Shown: positions 35,181-44,538, counted from the stretch's first letter. The stretch is DNA of 64,000 bases from Pseudomonas guineae (GCF_900113745.1 NZ_FOQL01000004.1:1-64000), one strand, 5' to 3'. Numbers and translations are program-made. The notes: a model not told the origin generated them from the letters alone.

Positions 35181-36053
35181 TTAGTAAATCGCTTGATACA
35201 GCTTGCGCCGGTAGGCCGTGACCAGTGGGTGGTCATTGCCGAGCAGGTCGAAGACTTGCAGCAGCGTTTTGTGCGGCAGGCCGTCGGTGTAGTTACGGTT
35301 GCGGATAAACAGCGCGAGCAGGGCATCTAATGCGGGCTCGTAATGCTGGCGCGCCAACTGCTGCACAGCCAGTTGATAGCAGGCTTCATCATCTTCAGCG
35401 TTTTGCCCTAGGCGGGTTTTCAGGGTGGCCACGTCGGGCAGTTCGCTGGCCTGGCGCAGAAAGGTCAGCTGCGCGCGGGCGCCGGCCAGGGCTTGTTTGT
35501 GTTCATCGCCTTTGACTGCGCTCAACACGGTTTCGGCTTCGTCTAGTTCTCCGCGTTCGGCCAGGCAGCGAGCGTAGAGAATGAGCGCCGCGGCGTGTTC
35601 ATTATTCTCCGTCAGCAGCACCTTGAGTACGGCTTCGGCATCGGCAAAACGCCCTTCGCTGAACAGCGCTTGCGCGGCTTCCATCGGGTCGGCTGCCGCG
35701 GGTGCAGGCTCGGCCACATGGGGCTTGAGCATCTCGCGAATCGCCGATTCGGGCTGCGCCCCGGTAAAACCATCGACCGGTTTACCCTCTTTGAACAACA
35801 CCACGGTAGGCAGGCTGCGAATGCCAAAGCGGGCGACGATATCTTGCTCGATGTCGCAGTTGACCTTGGCCAGCAGCAGCTCGCCCTGATACTCCTCGGT
35901 GATCTTCGCCAGCAGTGGCATCAATGCTTTGCAGGGCGCACACCATTCAGCCCAAAAATCCACCAGGACGGGTTGCTGGAAGGAGTTTTCGATGACCAAC
36001 TGTTCGAAGCTGGCGCTGCCTGCGATATCAAAAATATAAGGGGAGTCGCTCAT
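35181..36053 (-). CDS. cnoX: Thioredoxin-TPR co-chaperone, CnoX (YbbN) family
   Basis: The 290-residue protein has an N-terminal thioredoxin domain (about 1-110) with the active site WAEWCAPCK. A C-terminal TPR-like helical region (about 125-290) follows. E. coli CnoX (YbbN) is a chlorine- and heat-responsive holdase that hands clients to GroEL and lacks one active-site cysteine. Here both cysteines of CAPC are present, so a redox activity remains possible, as in CnoX homologues of other bacteria. Cytoplasmic; no signal peptide. Confidence 0.88.
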   Translation of the reverse strand: MSDSPYIFDIAGSASFEQLVIENSFQQPVLVDFWAEWCAPCKALMPLLAKITEEYQGELLLAKVNCDIEQDIVARFGIRSLPTVVLFKEGKPVDGFTGAQPESAIREMLKPHVAEPAPAAADPMEAAQALFSEGRFADAEAVLKVLLTENNEHAAALILYARCLAERGELDEAETVLSAVKGDEHKQALAGARAQLTFLRQASELPDVATLKTRLGQNAEDDEACYQLAVQQLARQHYEPALDALLALFIRNRNYTDGLPHKTLLQVFDLLGNDHPLVTAYRRKLYQAIY

Positions 36054-36120
36054 GGTCGGTCTCGGCTGAAATGCAATGGGCTATAAATGCGGGCGCGGCG
36101 CGCAGTATGCAAGGGGCGAT

Positions 36121-36777
36121 TCAATCGCGCTGCGCGTGGTACAGGCTGACGTGGCGAAACTCCGCCGGCTCGGCCAGGTCCGGCCATGTGCACGCCTCGA
36201 GTATGCCAAGGCGCTGATACAGCGGGTGCTGGAAGTCGCGTACCCGTGAGTCGGCCACCAGCGCCTGACGGCCGCGACTGAGGAACTGGTCGAGCAGCGG
36301 CAGGTTGGCGCGGTCATACAGCACGTCGGCGACGATGATCAGGTCGAAACGATCAGCCTCTTGAAAGAAATCCGCCGAGTAACCGAGTTCTACATCATTC
36401 AATGCCGCGTTGGCTCGGCAGGCGTCGATGGCCAATGGGTCGAGGTCGCAGGCCACCACTTCCAGTGCACCAGCTTTGGCGGCGGCAATGGCCGCCACGC
36501 CGGAGCCGGTACCGAAATCCAGTACGCGCTTGCCGCGCACCCACTCGGGGTGTTCGGCCAGCCAGCGTGCCAGCACCAGGCCGCTGGCCCAGCAGAAACA
36601 CCAGTAGGGCGGCTCTTCGAGGATGCGCCGGGTTTCTTCGGGGCTGAAGGCGCGGTTCATATTTTCCGCATCGATCAGCCAGAGTTTGAGGTCCGTGCCG
36701 GGCAGAGTTTCCGCGCTGAGCTGGGCGTCACCGAGCAGTTCGCTGAGAGCGGCCTGTAAGGCGGTGGGCGCTCTCAT
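36121..36777 (-). CDS. Class I SAM-dependent methyltransferase (ETF-beta/ribosomal-protein lysine methyltransferase-like)
   Basis: The 218-residue product has the Rossmann methyltransferase motif I VLDFGTGSGVAAIAAAKAG (about 87-105), motif II ACDLDPLAIDAC, and DLIIVADVLYDRANLP (about 143-158). The last is reminiscent of the DVLYE-type motif of METTL20/ETF-beta lysine methyltransferases. Substrate unknown; a protein lysine is inferred. It overlaps the lipoprotein gene upstream by 4 bases, suggesting one transcript. Confidence 0.75.
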   Translation of the reverse strand: MRAPTALQAALSELLGDAQLSAETLPGTDLKLWLIDAENMNRAFSPEETRRILEEPPYWCFCWASGLVLARWLAEHPEWVRGKRVLDFGTGSGVAAIAAAKAGALEVVACDLDPLAIDACRANAALNDVELGYSADFFQEADRFDLIIVADVLYDRANLPLLDQFLSRGRQALVADSRVRDFQHPLYQRLGILEACTWPDLAEPAEFRHVSLYHAQRD

Positions 36778-37229
36778 GGTGCGGGCACCAGGCGCAATTC
36801 ACCGAGGGCCTGGGTGTCGCCGCCGGCAATCGGCTGCGCGGGCAAGCGCAGAATCAGCCGGCCGGCCTGATTGGCGCGGCCATGCAACTCGATGCGCGAG
36901 TGCTTGCTGAAGGTGTCTGGGTTGAATGGCAGGCGAAACGCCAGCGGCTTGCCGGTACCGCGCAGCTGGATATTGCCCAGGAGGGCTTGTGGGTTGCCGC
37001 GCTGATCAACCGCGAGCAGGGCGAGCTCGACATCTGCGCCGCTTGGCACATTCAGCAGGCTGCCACTCAGCTCGCGCTGATAGGCGGGTAGCGGCGCTTT
37101 TGCTGCCTGGGCTTGAGGTGGTGTGGTCGTCGTGGCGGGTGGACCATCGCGGGTGCAGGCCGCCAGGAGCGCTACCAGGCTCAATGAGATCAGCGATTGC
37201 AGCGGCGTACGGTTTTTCATCGAGGGCAT
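36774..37229 (-). CDS. YbaY-type lipoprotein
   Basis: The 151-residue precursor has a lipoprotein signal with lipobox LLAAC (cysteine near residue 25) and a proline-rich spacer. It is followed by a small beta-rich domain with [22 protein letters not shown] and [19 protein letters not shown]. This is typical of YbaY-like lipoproteins, whose function is unknown. ATG 37229 has a close GGAG; ATG 37220 is equally acceptable and shortens the signal by three residues. The gene is divergent from nrdR. Confidence 0.75.
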   Translation of the reverse strand: MPSMKNRTPLQSLISLSLVALLAACTRDGPPATTTTPPQAQAAKAPLPAYQRELSGSLLNVPSGADVELALLAVDQRGNPQALLGNIQLRGTGKPLAFRLPFNPDTFSKHSRIELHGRANQAGRLILRLPAQPIAGGDTQALGELRLVPAP

Positions 37230-37335
37230 CAACTCCGCTGGTTTGGGTGGGCGCCTGTATACCGCAAAGCCCTCGGTTTGTCTTGCCAGAGGGATGCGCT
37301 ACCATGGTGCTTTCGTTCTAAGGCTGGCTTTATTT

Positions 37336-37800
37336 ATGCACTGCCCTTTTTGCGCTGCCAATGACACCAAGGTGATCGACTCACGGCTGGTTGCCGAGGG
37401 CGGGCAGGTACGTCGACGGCGTGAATGCGTGGCCTGTGAAGAGCGCTTTACTACCTTTGAAACCGCCGAGCTGGTGATGCCGCGTCTGATTAAGCAGGAC
37501 GGCAGCCGTCAGCCGTTCGATGAAGACAAGCTGCGTGCCGGCATGCAGCGCGCGCTGGAAAAGCGCCCCGTCAGTATCGAGCGTCTAGAAGCGGCCATCG
37601 CCCATATCAAACACAAGCTGCGTGCCACCGGTGAGCGTGAGATCAAGTCGCTGGTGCTCGGTGAGCTGGTGATGGGCGAGCTGCAGAAGCTCGATGAAGT
37701 GGCCTATATCCGCTTCGCCTCGGTGTACAAACGTTTTCAAGACCTCAACGAGTTCCGCGAGGAAATCGACCGTCTATCCCGCGAGCCCATCAAAGGTTGA
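37336..37800 (+). CDS. nrdR: Transcriptional repressor NrdR
   Basis: NrdR is a zinc-finger/ATP-cone regulator that represses ribonucleotide reductase genes when dATP is high. The 154-residue product starts with the zinc ribbon [13 protein letters not shown]...CVACEERF (cysteines at 3, 6, 31, 34). The ATP-cone follows from about residue 49 ([17 protein letters not shown]). The upstream open frame to 37123 is not conserved. The stop overlaps the ribD start (TGATG). nrdR-ribD is the standard Pseudomonas order. Confidence 0.96.
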   Translation: MHCPFCAANDTKVIDSRLVAEGGQVRRRRECVACEERFTTFETAELVMPRLIKQDGSRQPFDEDKLRAGMQRALEKRPVSIERLEAAIAHIKHKLRATGEREIKSLVLGELVMGELQKLDEVAYIRFASVYKRFQDLNEFREEIDRLSREPIKG

Positions 37801-38918
37801 TGATGAATTCCGATCACGCCTTTATGGCTCGTGCACTGGAGCTGGCCCGTAAAGGCCTGTACTCCACCCACCCTAATCCTCGTGTCGGCTGTGTGATCGT
37901 CAGTGATGGACGCATTGTGGGTGAAGGCTGGCATGCCCGTGCCGGTGAGCCCCATGCCGAGGTGAATGCGCTACGTCAGGCCGGCGATCAAGCCCTTGGC
38001 GCGACGGCCTACGTCACCCTTGAGCCCTGCAGCCATCACGGGCGCACGCCGCCCTGTGCCGATGCATTGGTCAACGCCGGTATTGCCCGCGTCGTCGCAG
38101 CCATGCAGGACCCCAATCCACAGGTTGGTGGTAATGGGCTGCTGCGTTTGATGCATGCCGGTATCGCGGTGCAAAGCGGTGTGCTCGAGGCAGAGGCGCG
38201 TGCATTGAATGCCGGTTTTATCAAGCGTATGGAGAAGGGCCTGCCATTTGTACGGGTCAAGCTGGCGATGAGTCTGGACGGGCGTACGGCCATGGCCAGC
38301 GGCGAGAGCCAGTGGATTACCGGCCCTGCAGCGCGGGCGGCGGTACAGCGCCTGCGCGCCCGCTCCAGCGTGGTACTCACCGGTGCCGATACGGTGCTGG
38401 CTGATGATGCTCGCTTGACCGTGCGCCCCGATGAGTTGGGCCTGGGCGCCGAACTGACCGCCTTGGCGCAGGCGCGGCCACCGCTGCGGGTACTGGTTGA
38501 TGGGCGTCTGCGGGTACCCTTGAGCGTGCCGTTTTTCCAGGTCGGTGCGGCCATGGTGGCGACCTGTGCGGCGGCGTCTGCCCGTGATCGCTATCTCGAC
38601 GATGGACACGAACTATTGGCCGTGCCGGGCAGTAACGGGCATGTTGACCTGCGCAAACTACTGGTTGAGCTGGCCGCACGGGGTGCTAACGAGGTGTTGG
38701 TTGAAGCCGGTCCGCGTCTGGCCGGGGCGTTTGCCCGCTTGGGGCTGGTGGATGAGTACCAGCTGTTCGTCGCGCCCAAACTGCTCGGCTCCAGTGCGCG
38801 GCCGCTGCTTGACCTGCCGTTAGCGCGGATGGCCGATGCGCCGGCGCTGAAAATTGTCGAAATGCGCGCGGTTGGAGATGACTGGCGCATTATCGCCGTG
38901 CCGCAGCCGGCAGAGTGA
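37800..38918 (+). CDS. ribD: Bifunctional riboflavin deaminase/reductase RibD
   Basis: RibD deaminates the GTP-derived pyrimidine and then reduces its ribosyl side chain. The 372-residue protein has an N-terminal zinc deaminase domain with HAEVNAL (about 51-57) and PCSHHGRTPPC (about 75-85). A C-terminal reductase domain (about 150-365) begins with VRVKLAMSLDGRTAM. ATG 37800 overlaps the nrdR stop; ATG 37803 is an alternative one codon in. The next rib gene follows after an FMN riboswitch. Confidence 0.96.
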   Translation: MMNSDHAFMARALELARKGLYSTHPNPRVGCVIVSDGRIVGEGWHARAGEPHAEVNALRQAGDQALGATAYVTLEPCSHHGRTPPCADALVNAGIARVVAAMQDPNPQVGGNGLLRLMHAGIAVQSGVLEAEARALNAGFIKRMEKGLPFVRVKLAMSLDGRTAMASGESQWITGPAARAAVQRLRARSSVVLTGADTVLADDARLTVRPDELGLGAELTALAQARPPLRVLVDGRLRVPLSVPFFQVGAAMVATCAAASARDRYLDDGHELLAVPGSNGHVDLRKLLVELAARGANEVLVEAGPRLAGAFARLGLVDEYQLFVAPKLLGSSARPLLDLPLARMADAPALKIVEMRAVGDDWRIIAVPQPAE

Positions 38919-39021
38919 TCGGCTGCCAGTTCGCCATGGCAGGTCATTCAGACTGTCGGTTGCCGATGCAGAGCAGCGGCTATTTATGGTAAAACGCGTC
39001 TCGGCTACGCAGGTGGTCGTA

Positions 39022-39182
39022 ACGTTCTCAGGGCGGGGTGTAATTCCCCACCGGCGGTAATGACGCGCAAAGTGTCTAGCCCGCGAGCGCTTGTCCAAGG
39101 CGGTGTAAGCCCGAGGACAAGGTCAGCAGACCCGGTGTGATTCCGGGGCCGACGGTTAAAGTCCGGATAAAGAGAGAGCGGG
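39022..39182 (+). ncRNA. FMN riboswitch (RFN element)
   Basis: The conserved RFN core is present: GTTCTCAGGGCGGGGTG, then ATTCCCCACCGGCGGTAA, GTGTAAGCCCGAGGACAAGGTCAGCAGA split around 39102-39130, GATTCCGGGGCCGACGG, and the closing GGATAAAGAGAGAGCG. It lies between ribD and ribE. Downstream, CCTGTTTT (39240-39247) can pair with AAAACAGG (39253-39260). That pairing hides the AGGAG ribosome-binding site of the small ORF at 39272, so the switch probably works on translation initiation. Confidence 0.95.
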
Positions 39183-39239
39183 ATTGCCTCAATAAGGCGC
39201 ATTTAGGTGCGTCTTGAAATCCCTATCGATCAAACACGC

Positions 39240-39260
39240 CCTGTTTTTTTATAAAACAGG
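39240..39260 (+). promoter_or_regulatory. Shine-Dalgarno-sequestering hairpin of the FMN riboswitch
   Basis: An 8-base perfect stem CCTGTTTT/AAAACAGG with a TTTAT loop has the AGGAG ribosome-binding site starting in its 3' arm. No T-run follows it, so it is unlikely to be a terminator. Confidence 0.55.
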
Positions 39261-39271
39261 AGTTGGTCTAG

Positions 39272-39367
39272 ATGTCTGATTTTTATTTCGTGCCGCGCGT
39301 ATCTGGCGTTCTCCGCCAGTGCTGTGCCGTGGGCGCTAAACAGGGGGTGGCATGTTTACCGGCATAA
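39272..39367 (+). CDS. Possible 31-residue leader peptide between the FMN riboswitch and ribE
   Basis: ATG 39272 follows AGGAG with a 9-base spacer and opens a frame of 31 codons. The peptide begins MSDFYFVPRVSG and contains a CC pair and a terminal CLPA. The TAA stop is at 39365-39367, 13 bases inside ribE, which starts in another frame at 39352. The frame contains a hairpin (CTGGCG/CGCCAG, 39303-39319). No family is recognised. If translated, it would couple ribE translation to the riboswitch-controlled ribosome-binding site. Confidence 0.35.
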   Translation: MSDFYFVPRVSGVLRQCCAVGAKQGVACLPA

Positions 39368-40014
39368 TCGAAGCCATTGGCAGTATCCGTGCGCTAACGC
39401 CTAAGGGTGGCGATGTGCGGGTGTATGTGGAAACCGGCAAGCTCGATCTGGGCGACGTCAAACTGGGTGACAGTATTGCGGTAAACGGCGTGTGCCTGAC
39501 GGCGGTTGAACTGCCGGGCGACGGCTTTTGGGCTGATGTCAGCCGTGAGACCTTGGCGCGTACCGCGTTTATCGATTTCAAGGCTGGCAGTAAGGTCAAC
39601 CTGGAAAAGGCCCTGACACCCACCAGCCGTCTAGGTGGCCACCTGGTCAGCGGGCATATTGACGGCGTCGGCGAGATCGTCTCGATGGCGGAAAATGCCC
39701 GTGCTTGGCAGTTCACCATCCGCGCCCCGCGTGAGTTGGCCAAGTACATCGCCCACAAAGGCTCGATCACCGTCGATGGCACCAGCCTGACGGTTAACTC
39801 GGTCAACGGTGCTGAGTTCGAGCTGACTATCGTGCCGCATACCTTGGCCGAGACCATCATGATTGACTACCGCCCTGGCCGTCAGGTCAATCTCGAAGTG
39901 GACCTGCTGGCCCGTTACCTGGAGCGTCTGTTGCTCGGTGACAAGGCTGCCGAGCCCGCTGCCTCGGGCATGACCGTAAGTTTTCTCGCCGAACACGGCT
40001 ACCTGAACAAATAA
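39352..40014 (+). CDS. ribE: Riboflavin synthase, alpha subunit
   Basis: The enzyme dismutates two 6,7-dimethyl-8-ribityllumazines to riboflavin. The 220-residue product has two homologous lumazine-binding barrels (about 1-97 and 98-195), the first starting MFTGIIEAIG and the second containing GHLVSGHIDGVGEI, plus a C-terminal helix. ATG 39352 follows CAGGGGGTGGC. This gene is also called ribC in some genomes. It lies downstream of the FMN riboswitch. Confidence 0.96.
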   Translation: MFTGIIEAIGSIRALTPKGGDVRVYVETGKLDLGDVKLGDSIAVNGVCLTAVELPGDGFWADVSRETLARTAFIDFKAGSKVNLEKALTPTSRLGGHLVSGHIDGVGEIVSMAENARAWQFTIRAPRELAKYIAHKGSITVDGTSLTVNSVNGAEFELTIVPHTLAETIMIDYRPGRQVNLEVDLLARYLERLLLGDKAAEPAASGMTVSFLAEHGYLNK

Positions 40015-40026
40015 GGAATCGCTCGT

Positions 40027-41121
40027 ATGGCTCTTAACAGTATTGAAGAACTGGTCGAAGATATCCGTGCCGGCAAGATGGTCATCCTTATGGATGATGA
40101 AGACCGCGAGAACGAAGGCGACCTGATCATCGCCTCCGAGTGCGTCACCGCCGAGCACATCAACTTTATGGCGCGCTTCGCTCGTGGTCTGATCTGCATG
40201 CCAATGACCCGCGAGCGCTGCGAAACCCTCAAGCTGCCGCTGATGGCGCCGCGTAACGGTTCCGGTTTTGGCACCAAGTTTACCGTCTCCATCGAAGCTG
40301 CTGTGGGTGTGACCACCGGGATTTCAGCCGCTGATCGCGCCTGTACCGTACAAGCTGCTGCGGCGAAGAATGCCCAGGCCGACGACATTGTCAGCCCCGG
40401 TCATATCTTCCCGCTGATGGCGCAAGCCGGCGGCGTGCTGGCGCGTGCCGGGCATACCGAGGCGGCTTGCGACCTAGCGCGGATGGGCGGTTTTGAGCCG
40501 AGCGGGGTGATCTGCGAGATCATGAACGACGACGGCACTATGTCGCGTCGCCCTGAGCTTGAAGAGTTCGCCAAGCACCACGGCATCAAAATCGGCACCA
40601 TCGCTGACCTGATTCACTACCGTTTGATGCATGAACGCACGGTTGAGCGTGTTAGCGAGCAGGTGCTCGACAGCGAGTTGGGTCAGTTCAACCTGGTGAC
40701 CTACAGCGACTCGGTGGAGAACGACGTACACATGGCGTTGACCCTCGGCGAAATCTGCGCCGAAGAGCCAACGCTGGTGCGCGTGCACAACATGGATCCG
40801 CTGCGTGACCTGTTTATGGTTAACCAGCCAGGGCGTTGGAGCCTGCGTGCTGCAATGGCCGAAGTCGCCAAGGATGGCAGCGGCGTAGTGCTGCTGTTGG
40901 GTAATCCGCTGACCGGCCCGGACCTGCTCGCGCATTTGGAGCGCCAGCTGGGCGGTGAGGCGAAAGTTGCCAACCCGACCACCTACAGCACCGTCGGTGC
41001 GGGCTCGCAGATTCTGCGTGACCTCGGCGTGCGCAAGATGCGCCTGATGAGTTCACCGATGAAGTTCAATGCGATATCCGGCTTTGACCTGGAAGTTGTA
41101 GAATACCTGCCCGCTGAGTAA
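40027..41121 (+). CDS. ribBA: 3,4-dihydroxy-2-butanone-4-phosphate synthase with degenerate GTP cyclohydrolase II domain
   Basis: The 364-residue protein has a full RibB domain (residues 1-205) with the acidic loop [12 protein letters not shown] (about 23-34) and [11 protein letters not shown]. The C-terminal half has the GTP cyclohydrolase II fold but lacks the zinc-binding C-x10-C-x-C motif seen in RibA at 45462-46082. It is therefore probably inactive in GTP hydrolysis. The pathway would get its GTP cyclohydrolase II from the separate RibA. It is 12 bases after ribE. Confidence 0.94.
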   Translation: MALNSIEELVEDIRAGKMVILMDDEDRENEGDLIIASECVTAEHINFMARFARGLICMPMTRERCETLKLPLMAPRNGSGFGTKFTVSIEAAVGVTTGISAADRACTVQAAAAKNAQADDIVSPGHIFPLMAQAGGVLARAGHTEAACDLARMGGFEPSGVICEIMNDDGTMSRRPELEEFAKHHGIKIGTIADLIHYRLMHERTVERVSEQVLDSELGQFNLVTYSDSVENDVHMALTLGEICAEEPTLVRVHNMDPLRDLFMVNQPGRWSLRAAMAEVAKDGSGVVLLLGNPLTGPDLLAHLERQLGGEAKVANPTTYSTVGAGSQILRDLGVRKMRLMSSPMKFNAISGFDLEVVEYLPAE

Positions 41122-41153
41122 GACCGCCGCGCTGCTGCGCTTGGACATACTGG

Positions 41154-41217
41154 GTTGAAAACAGGTTCGGCTTGCTCATTTACGTCAGTAAGCGCCGCCA
41201 ACTCGCCTGTTTTCAAC
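41154..41217. repeat. Intergenic inverted repeat between ribBA and ribH
   Basis: GTTGAAAACAGG at 41154-41165 is a perfect inverted repeat of CCTGTTTTCAAC at 41206-41217. The loop holds GCTCATTTACGTCAGTA, found again with two differences at 45245-45261. This suggests a mobile palindromic (MITE- or REP-like) element family. Confidence 0.55.
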
Positions 41218-41303
41218 TGGTTTGTCCCGTGCTCGTTACGCGCTCTACCGGTGGGCCGTCATTTTTTGCCACCGGCTCTTTAACGCTATATGAGAATTGT
41301 TCC

Positions 41304-41780
41304 ATGACCCTGAAGACCATCGAAGGTACTTTCATCGCCCCGCAAGGCAAGTTCGCCCTGGTCGTCGGCCGCTTTAACAGCTTCGTTGTCGAAAGCCTGG
41401 TAAGCGGCGCAGTTGACGCCTTGGTACGCCATGGTGTGAAGGAAGACGACATCACCATCATCCGCGCGCCGGGTGCCTTCGAAATTCCACTGGTCGCACA
41501 AAAAGTCGCTCAGCGTGGCGATTTCGACGCGATCATCGCCCTCGGCGCCGTCATCCGTGGCGGTACCCCGCACTTTGAATACGTAGCGGGCGAATGCACC
41601 AAGGGCCTGGCCCAGGTATCTATGGAGTTCGGCGTGCCAGTTGCCTTCGGCGTACTGACCGTCGACTCCATTGAGCAAGCCATTGAGCGTTCCGGCACCA
41701 AGGCCGGCAACAAGGGTGCAGAAGCTGCATTGTCTGCCCTGGAGATGGTCAGCCTGCTGGCGCAGTTGGAGGCCAAGTGA
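41304..41780 (+). CDS. ribH: 6,7-dimethyl-8-ribityllumazine synthase
   Basis: RibH condenses 3,4-dihydroxybutanone phosphate with the aminouracil intermediate. The 158-residue product matches the family, with [12 protein letters not shown] (about 23-34), GAFEIPL and [19 protein letters not shown] (about 78-96), the last holding the catalytic histidine region. ATG 41304 is the first start giving [10 protein letters not shown]; the upstream open frame back to 41172 covers a repeat. Its stop overlaps the nusB start (GTGA). Confidence 0.96.
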   Translation: MTLKTIEGTFIAPQGKFALVVGRFNSFVVESLVSGAVDALVRHGVKEDDITIIRAPGAFEIPLVAQKVAQRGDFDAIIALGAVIRGGTPHFEYVAGECTKGLAQVSMEFGVPVAFGVLTVDSIEQAIERSGTKAGNKGAEAALSALEMVSLLAQLEAK

Positions 41781-42268
41781 GCCAGACCGACGGTAACGGG
41801 CAGTCGCCACAAGCGCCGAAAAAAGGCCCCAGTACTAAAACCCTCGCGCGCCGTCAGGCGCGCACCTTGGCCATGCAGGCACTGTACTCCTGGCACATGG
41901 CGGGTCAGCAGCTGAACGAGATCGAAGCGCAGTTCCGAGTTGATAACGATTTCACGGCAGTAGACGGTGCTTACTTCCACGAGATTCTGCACGGCGTGCC
42001 GCGGCAGAAGAGCGAGATAGACGGTGCCTTTGAGTCCCTGCTGGATCGTCCGCTGGATGAAATCGACCCGGTCGAGCTGTCCATCCTGCGTCTGTCGACA
42101 TACGAATTGAAGAATCGCATCGATATTCCCTATCGTGTGGTGATCAACGAAGGCATCGAGCTGGCTAAGGTGTTTGGCGCAACCGACGGACATAAGTTCG
42201 TCAACGGCGTGCTGGATAAGCTGGCTCCGCGCCTGCGTGCGGACGAAGTTCGCGCTAACAGACGTTGA
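41777..42268 (+). CDS. nusB: Transcription antitermination protein NusB
   Basis: NusB pairs with S10 (NusE) on boxA RNA in rRNA operons. The 163-residue product has the all-helical NusB fold with [17 protein letters not shown] (about 24-40), [19 protein letters not shown] and [19 protein letters not shown]. It starts at GTG 41777 after TTGGAGGCCAA, and the stop of ribH overlaps it by 4 bases. ribH-nusB-thiL is a widely conserved order. Confidence 0.96.
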   Translation: MSQTDGNGQSPQAPKKGPSTKTLARRQARTLAMQALYSWHMAGQQLNEIEAQFRVDNDFTAVDGAYFHEILHGVPRQKSEIDGAFESLLDRPLDEIDPVELSILRLSTYELKNRIDIPYRVVINEGIELAKVFGATDGHKFVNGVLDKLAPRLRADEVRANRR

Positions 42269-42274
42269 TCGGGC

Positions 42275-43252
42275 TTGCCTGCCTTGGGTGAGTTTGAGCT
42301 GATCCGTCATTACTTCGCCGCTGCGTCCTGTGCGCAGGCTGGCGAAGGCGTGGCATTGGGTATCGGCGACGACTGTGCCCTGTTGGAATTGCCGGCTGGT
42401 GAGCAGCTGGCAATCTCCACTGACACCCTGGTTAGCGGGGTGCACTTTCCTCCATCACCTGATCCTTATCTGCTCGGCCAGCGTGCGCTGGGTGTCTCGA
42501 TCAGTGATTTAGCCGCGATGGGCGCGACGCCTATTGGCTTTACTCTGGCCTTAACCTTGCCCTGCGCACATCCAGACTGGCTGCAGGCTTTTGCCCGTGG
42601 TTTGGATCAGATGGCGCAGCGCTGCATGATTCGTCTGATTGGCGGCGACACCACTCGCGGTCCCTTGAGCCTCACCTTGACTGTTTTCGGCCGAGTGCCG
42701 ACAGGCATGGCGCTTACCCGCAAGGGGGCGCAGGTCGGTGATCTGCTCTGTGTCGGCGGTGACCTGGGCGATGCCGCCGGCGCTTTGCCGCTGGTGCTGG
42801 GCCAGCAGCAAGCTGAGCCTGCAGTGGCCGATGCGCTACTGGCGCGTTACTGGTCACCCATGCCGCAGCTTGAATTGGGCCAGGCTCTGCGCGGCAAGGC
42901 CAGCGCAGCCCTGGATATCTCCGATGGCCTGCTGGCGGATTGTGGGCATATTGCGGCGGCCTCTGGCGTGGCGTTAATTATCGAGCAGGCGCAGGTGCCA
43001 CTGTCCGCAGCCTTACTAGCCTTTGCTGGGGAGTTGGCGGCGCGTCAGTGCGGATTGAGTGGCGGCGACGATTACCGCTTGGCCTTTACCTTGCCGGCGC
43101 ACTATTTACCTGAGTTACAGCAGGCCGGGTTGCCGGTGCAGGTAATTGGCCGGGTTGCGGTCGGTCAGGGCGTTACCCTGCTGAACGTGCACGGTCAGCC
43201 CGTTCAGCAGCCCCATAGCGGCTATCAACATTTTGGAAGTGCCCGTGACTGA
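42275..43252 (+). CDS. thiL: Thiamine-monophosphate kinase
   Basis: ThiL phosphorylates thiamine phosphate to thiamine diphosphate, the cofactor of Dxs encoded at 49648-51549. The 325-residue product has ALGIGDDCALLEL (about 29-41), STDTLVSGVHF, ISDLAAMGA (about 78) and LIGGDTTRGPLSLT (about 122), the AIRS-family phosphate- and metal-binding motifs. The start is a TTG at 42275 (parallel to MACGEF in E. coli) or TTG 42284; there is no ATG at the right place and the ribosome-binding site is weak. Confidence 0.93.
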   Translation: MPALGEFELIRHYFAAASCAQAGEGVALGIGDDCALLELPAGEQLAISTDTLVSGVHFPPSPDPYLLGQRALGVSISDLAAMGATPIGFTLALTLPCAHPDWLQAFARGLDQMAQRCMIRLIGGDTTRGPLSLTLTVFGRVPTGMALTRKGAQVGDLLCVGGDLGDAAGALPLVLGQQQAEPAVADALLARYWSPMPQLELGQALRGKASAALDISDGLLADCGHIAAASGVALIIEQAQVPLSAALLAFAGELAARQCGLSGGDDYRLAFTLPAHYLPELQQAGLPVQVIGRVAVGQGVTLLNVHGQPVQQPHSGYQHFGSARD

Positions 43253-43775
43253 TCATCCCAACCAAGTTCCCGCTGAGTTCGTACCGCCTTCGGTATGGCG
43301 TAATCCCTGGCACTTTCTGGCCTTCGGTTTTGGCTCCGGCACCTTGCCGAAAGCCCCGGGTACCTGGGGCTCGCTAGTGGCACTGCCGTTTATCCCTTTG
43401 TTTCAGTTGTTGCCGGATTGGGGCTACTGGCTGATGCTCGGCATCACCATGCTGTTTGGCTTCTGGCTGTGCGGCAAGGTGGCCGACGATCTGCGCGTGC
43501 ATGACCATGAAGGCATCGTCTGGGACGAAATGGTCGGCATGTGGATAACCCTCTGGTTAGTACCAGAAGGTTGGGGCTGGCTACTGTTAGGCTTTCTATT
43601 GTTCCGTGTGTTCGACATCCTCAAGCCTTGGCCGATTCGCTGGATCGATCGGCACGTGCATGGTGGTGTCGGCATCATGCTTGATGATGTGCTTGCGGGA
43701 GTGTTCGCCTGGATGGCACTTCAACTGATCGTCTGGGGTTGGGCTAACGGACTGTCCGCCACGCTGGGTTGGTAA
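43245..43775 (+). CDS. pgpA: Phosphatidylglycerophosphatase A
   Basis: PgpA removes phosphate from phosphatidylglycerophosphate to make phosphatidylglycerol in the inner membrane. The 176-residue protein has about four helices and the family motifs GSGTLPKAPGTWGS (about 31-44), HEGIVWDEMVGMW (about 88-100) and FDILKPWPIRWIDR. The start is GTG 43245, with GGAAG upstream; it overlaps the thiL end by 8 bases. thiL-pgpA is a common pair. Confidence 0.94.
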   Translation: MTDHPNQVPAEFVPPSVWRNPWHFLAFGFGSGTLPKAPGTWGSLVALPFIPLFQLLPDWGYWLMLGITMLFGFWLCGKVADDLRVHDHEGIVWDEMVGMWITLWLVPEGWGWLLLGFLLFRVFDILKPWPIRWIDRHVHGGVGIMLDDVLAGVFAWMALQLIVWGWANGLSATLGW

Positions 43776-43792
43776 TCAGAAAGGAGTCGCTA

Positions 43793-44521
43793 ATGGGCCG
43801 CTGTTCTCGGTGGTTGCTGTGTGTGCTAATGAGCGTTGCCAGTGCGTTGGTTTGTGCTGCACCGCCCACTCAAATTCGCATCGCTAGCGAGGCTTGGGAA
43901 GGCTATACCCATGCTGACGGTAGCGGCTTGGCCTGGGATATTTTTCGCGCAGTCTATGAGCCGGTCGGCGTGCAGATAAGCATTCAGAGCGTGCCTTACA
44001 CGCGTTCGATTGGTTTGGTGCAGCGCGGTGCTGCTGATGCCTGGGCTGGCTCCTACCTCAATGAAGTGGCACGGGGCGTTTTCTATCCACGCCGGCACTA
44101 CGACATCGACCAAATTGTCGCGCTTAGCTTGTTGGATAAACCTGTTCCTACTCTTGGCTCACTCGGCGAGTTCCGCCTGGCGTGGATGCGTGGTTATGAA
44201 TACCAGCATTATTTGCCAAATTTGCAGCAGTACCGCGAAGTGCTGCGGCGTGACGGCGTCCTCGATATGCTAGAAGTAGGGCGCGCGGATTACTATCTGG
44301 ACGCCCTGACCGAGGTCGAGGATTTATTGCGCGCGGCGAACCAGCCTGCTCGATACCGCGTCACCCCGCTGATCAAGCTGCCGATCTACCTAGGCTTTGC
44401 CGAAACTCCGCGCGGTCATATCCTCGCCGAGCTGTACGACACGCGTATGGAAAAGCTGATAGCGGATGGTAGTTTGCGGCCGATTTTCCAGCGCTGGCAG
44501 CAACCGTATCCATTTGACTAA
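43793..44521 (+). CDS. Periplasmic amino-acid-type solute-binding protein
   Basis: The 242-residue precursor has a signal peptide (about 1-23, ending VCAA) and a small SBP_bac_3-type domain beginning QIRIASEAWEGYTHADGSGLAWDIFRAVYE. No permease or ATPase lies next to it, so it is an orphan binding protein or a sensor-like protein. Ligand unknown. ATG 43793 follows AAAGGAGTCGCTA; an open frame starting at 43769 overlaps pgpA and is not needed. The same position in P. aeruginosa holds a similar gene. Confidence 0.75.
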   Translation: MGRCSRWLLCVLMSVASALVCAAPPTQIRIASEAWEGYTHADGSGLAWDIFRAVYEPVGVQISIQSVPYTRSIGLVQRGAADAWAGSYLNEVARGVFYPRRHYDIDQIVALSLLDKPVPTLGSLGEFRLAWMRGYEYQHYLPNLQQYREVLRRDGVLDMLEVGRADYYLDALTEVEDLLRAANQPARYRVTPLIKLPIYLGFAETPRGHILAELYDTRMEKLIADGSLRPIFQRWQQPYPFD

Positions 44522-44538
44522 CCTGTGCGAGACAGTCC

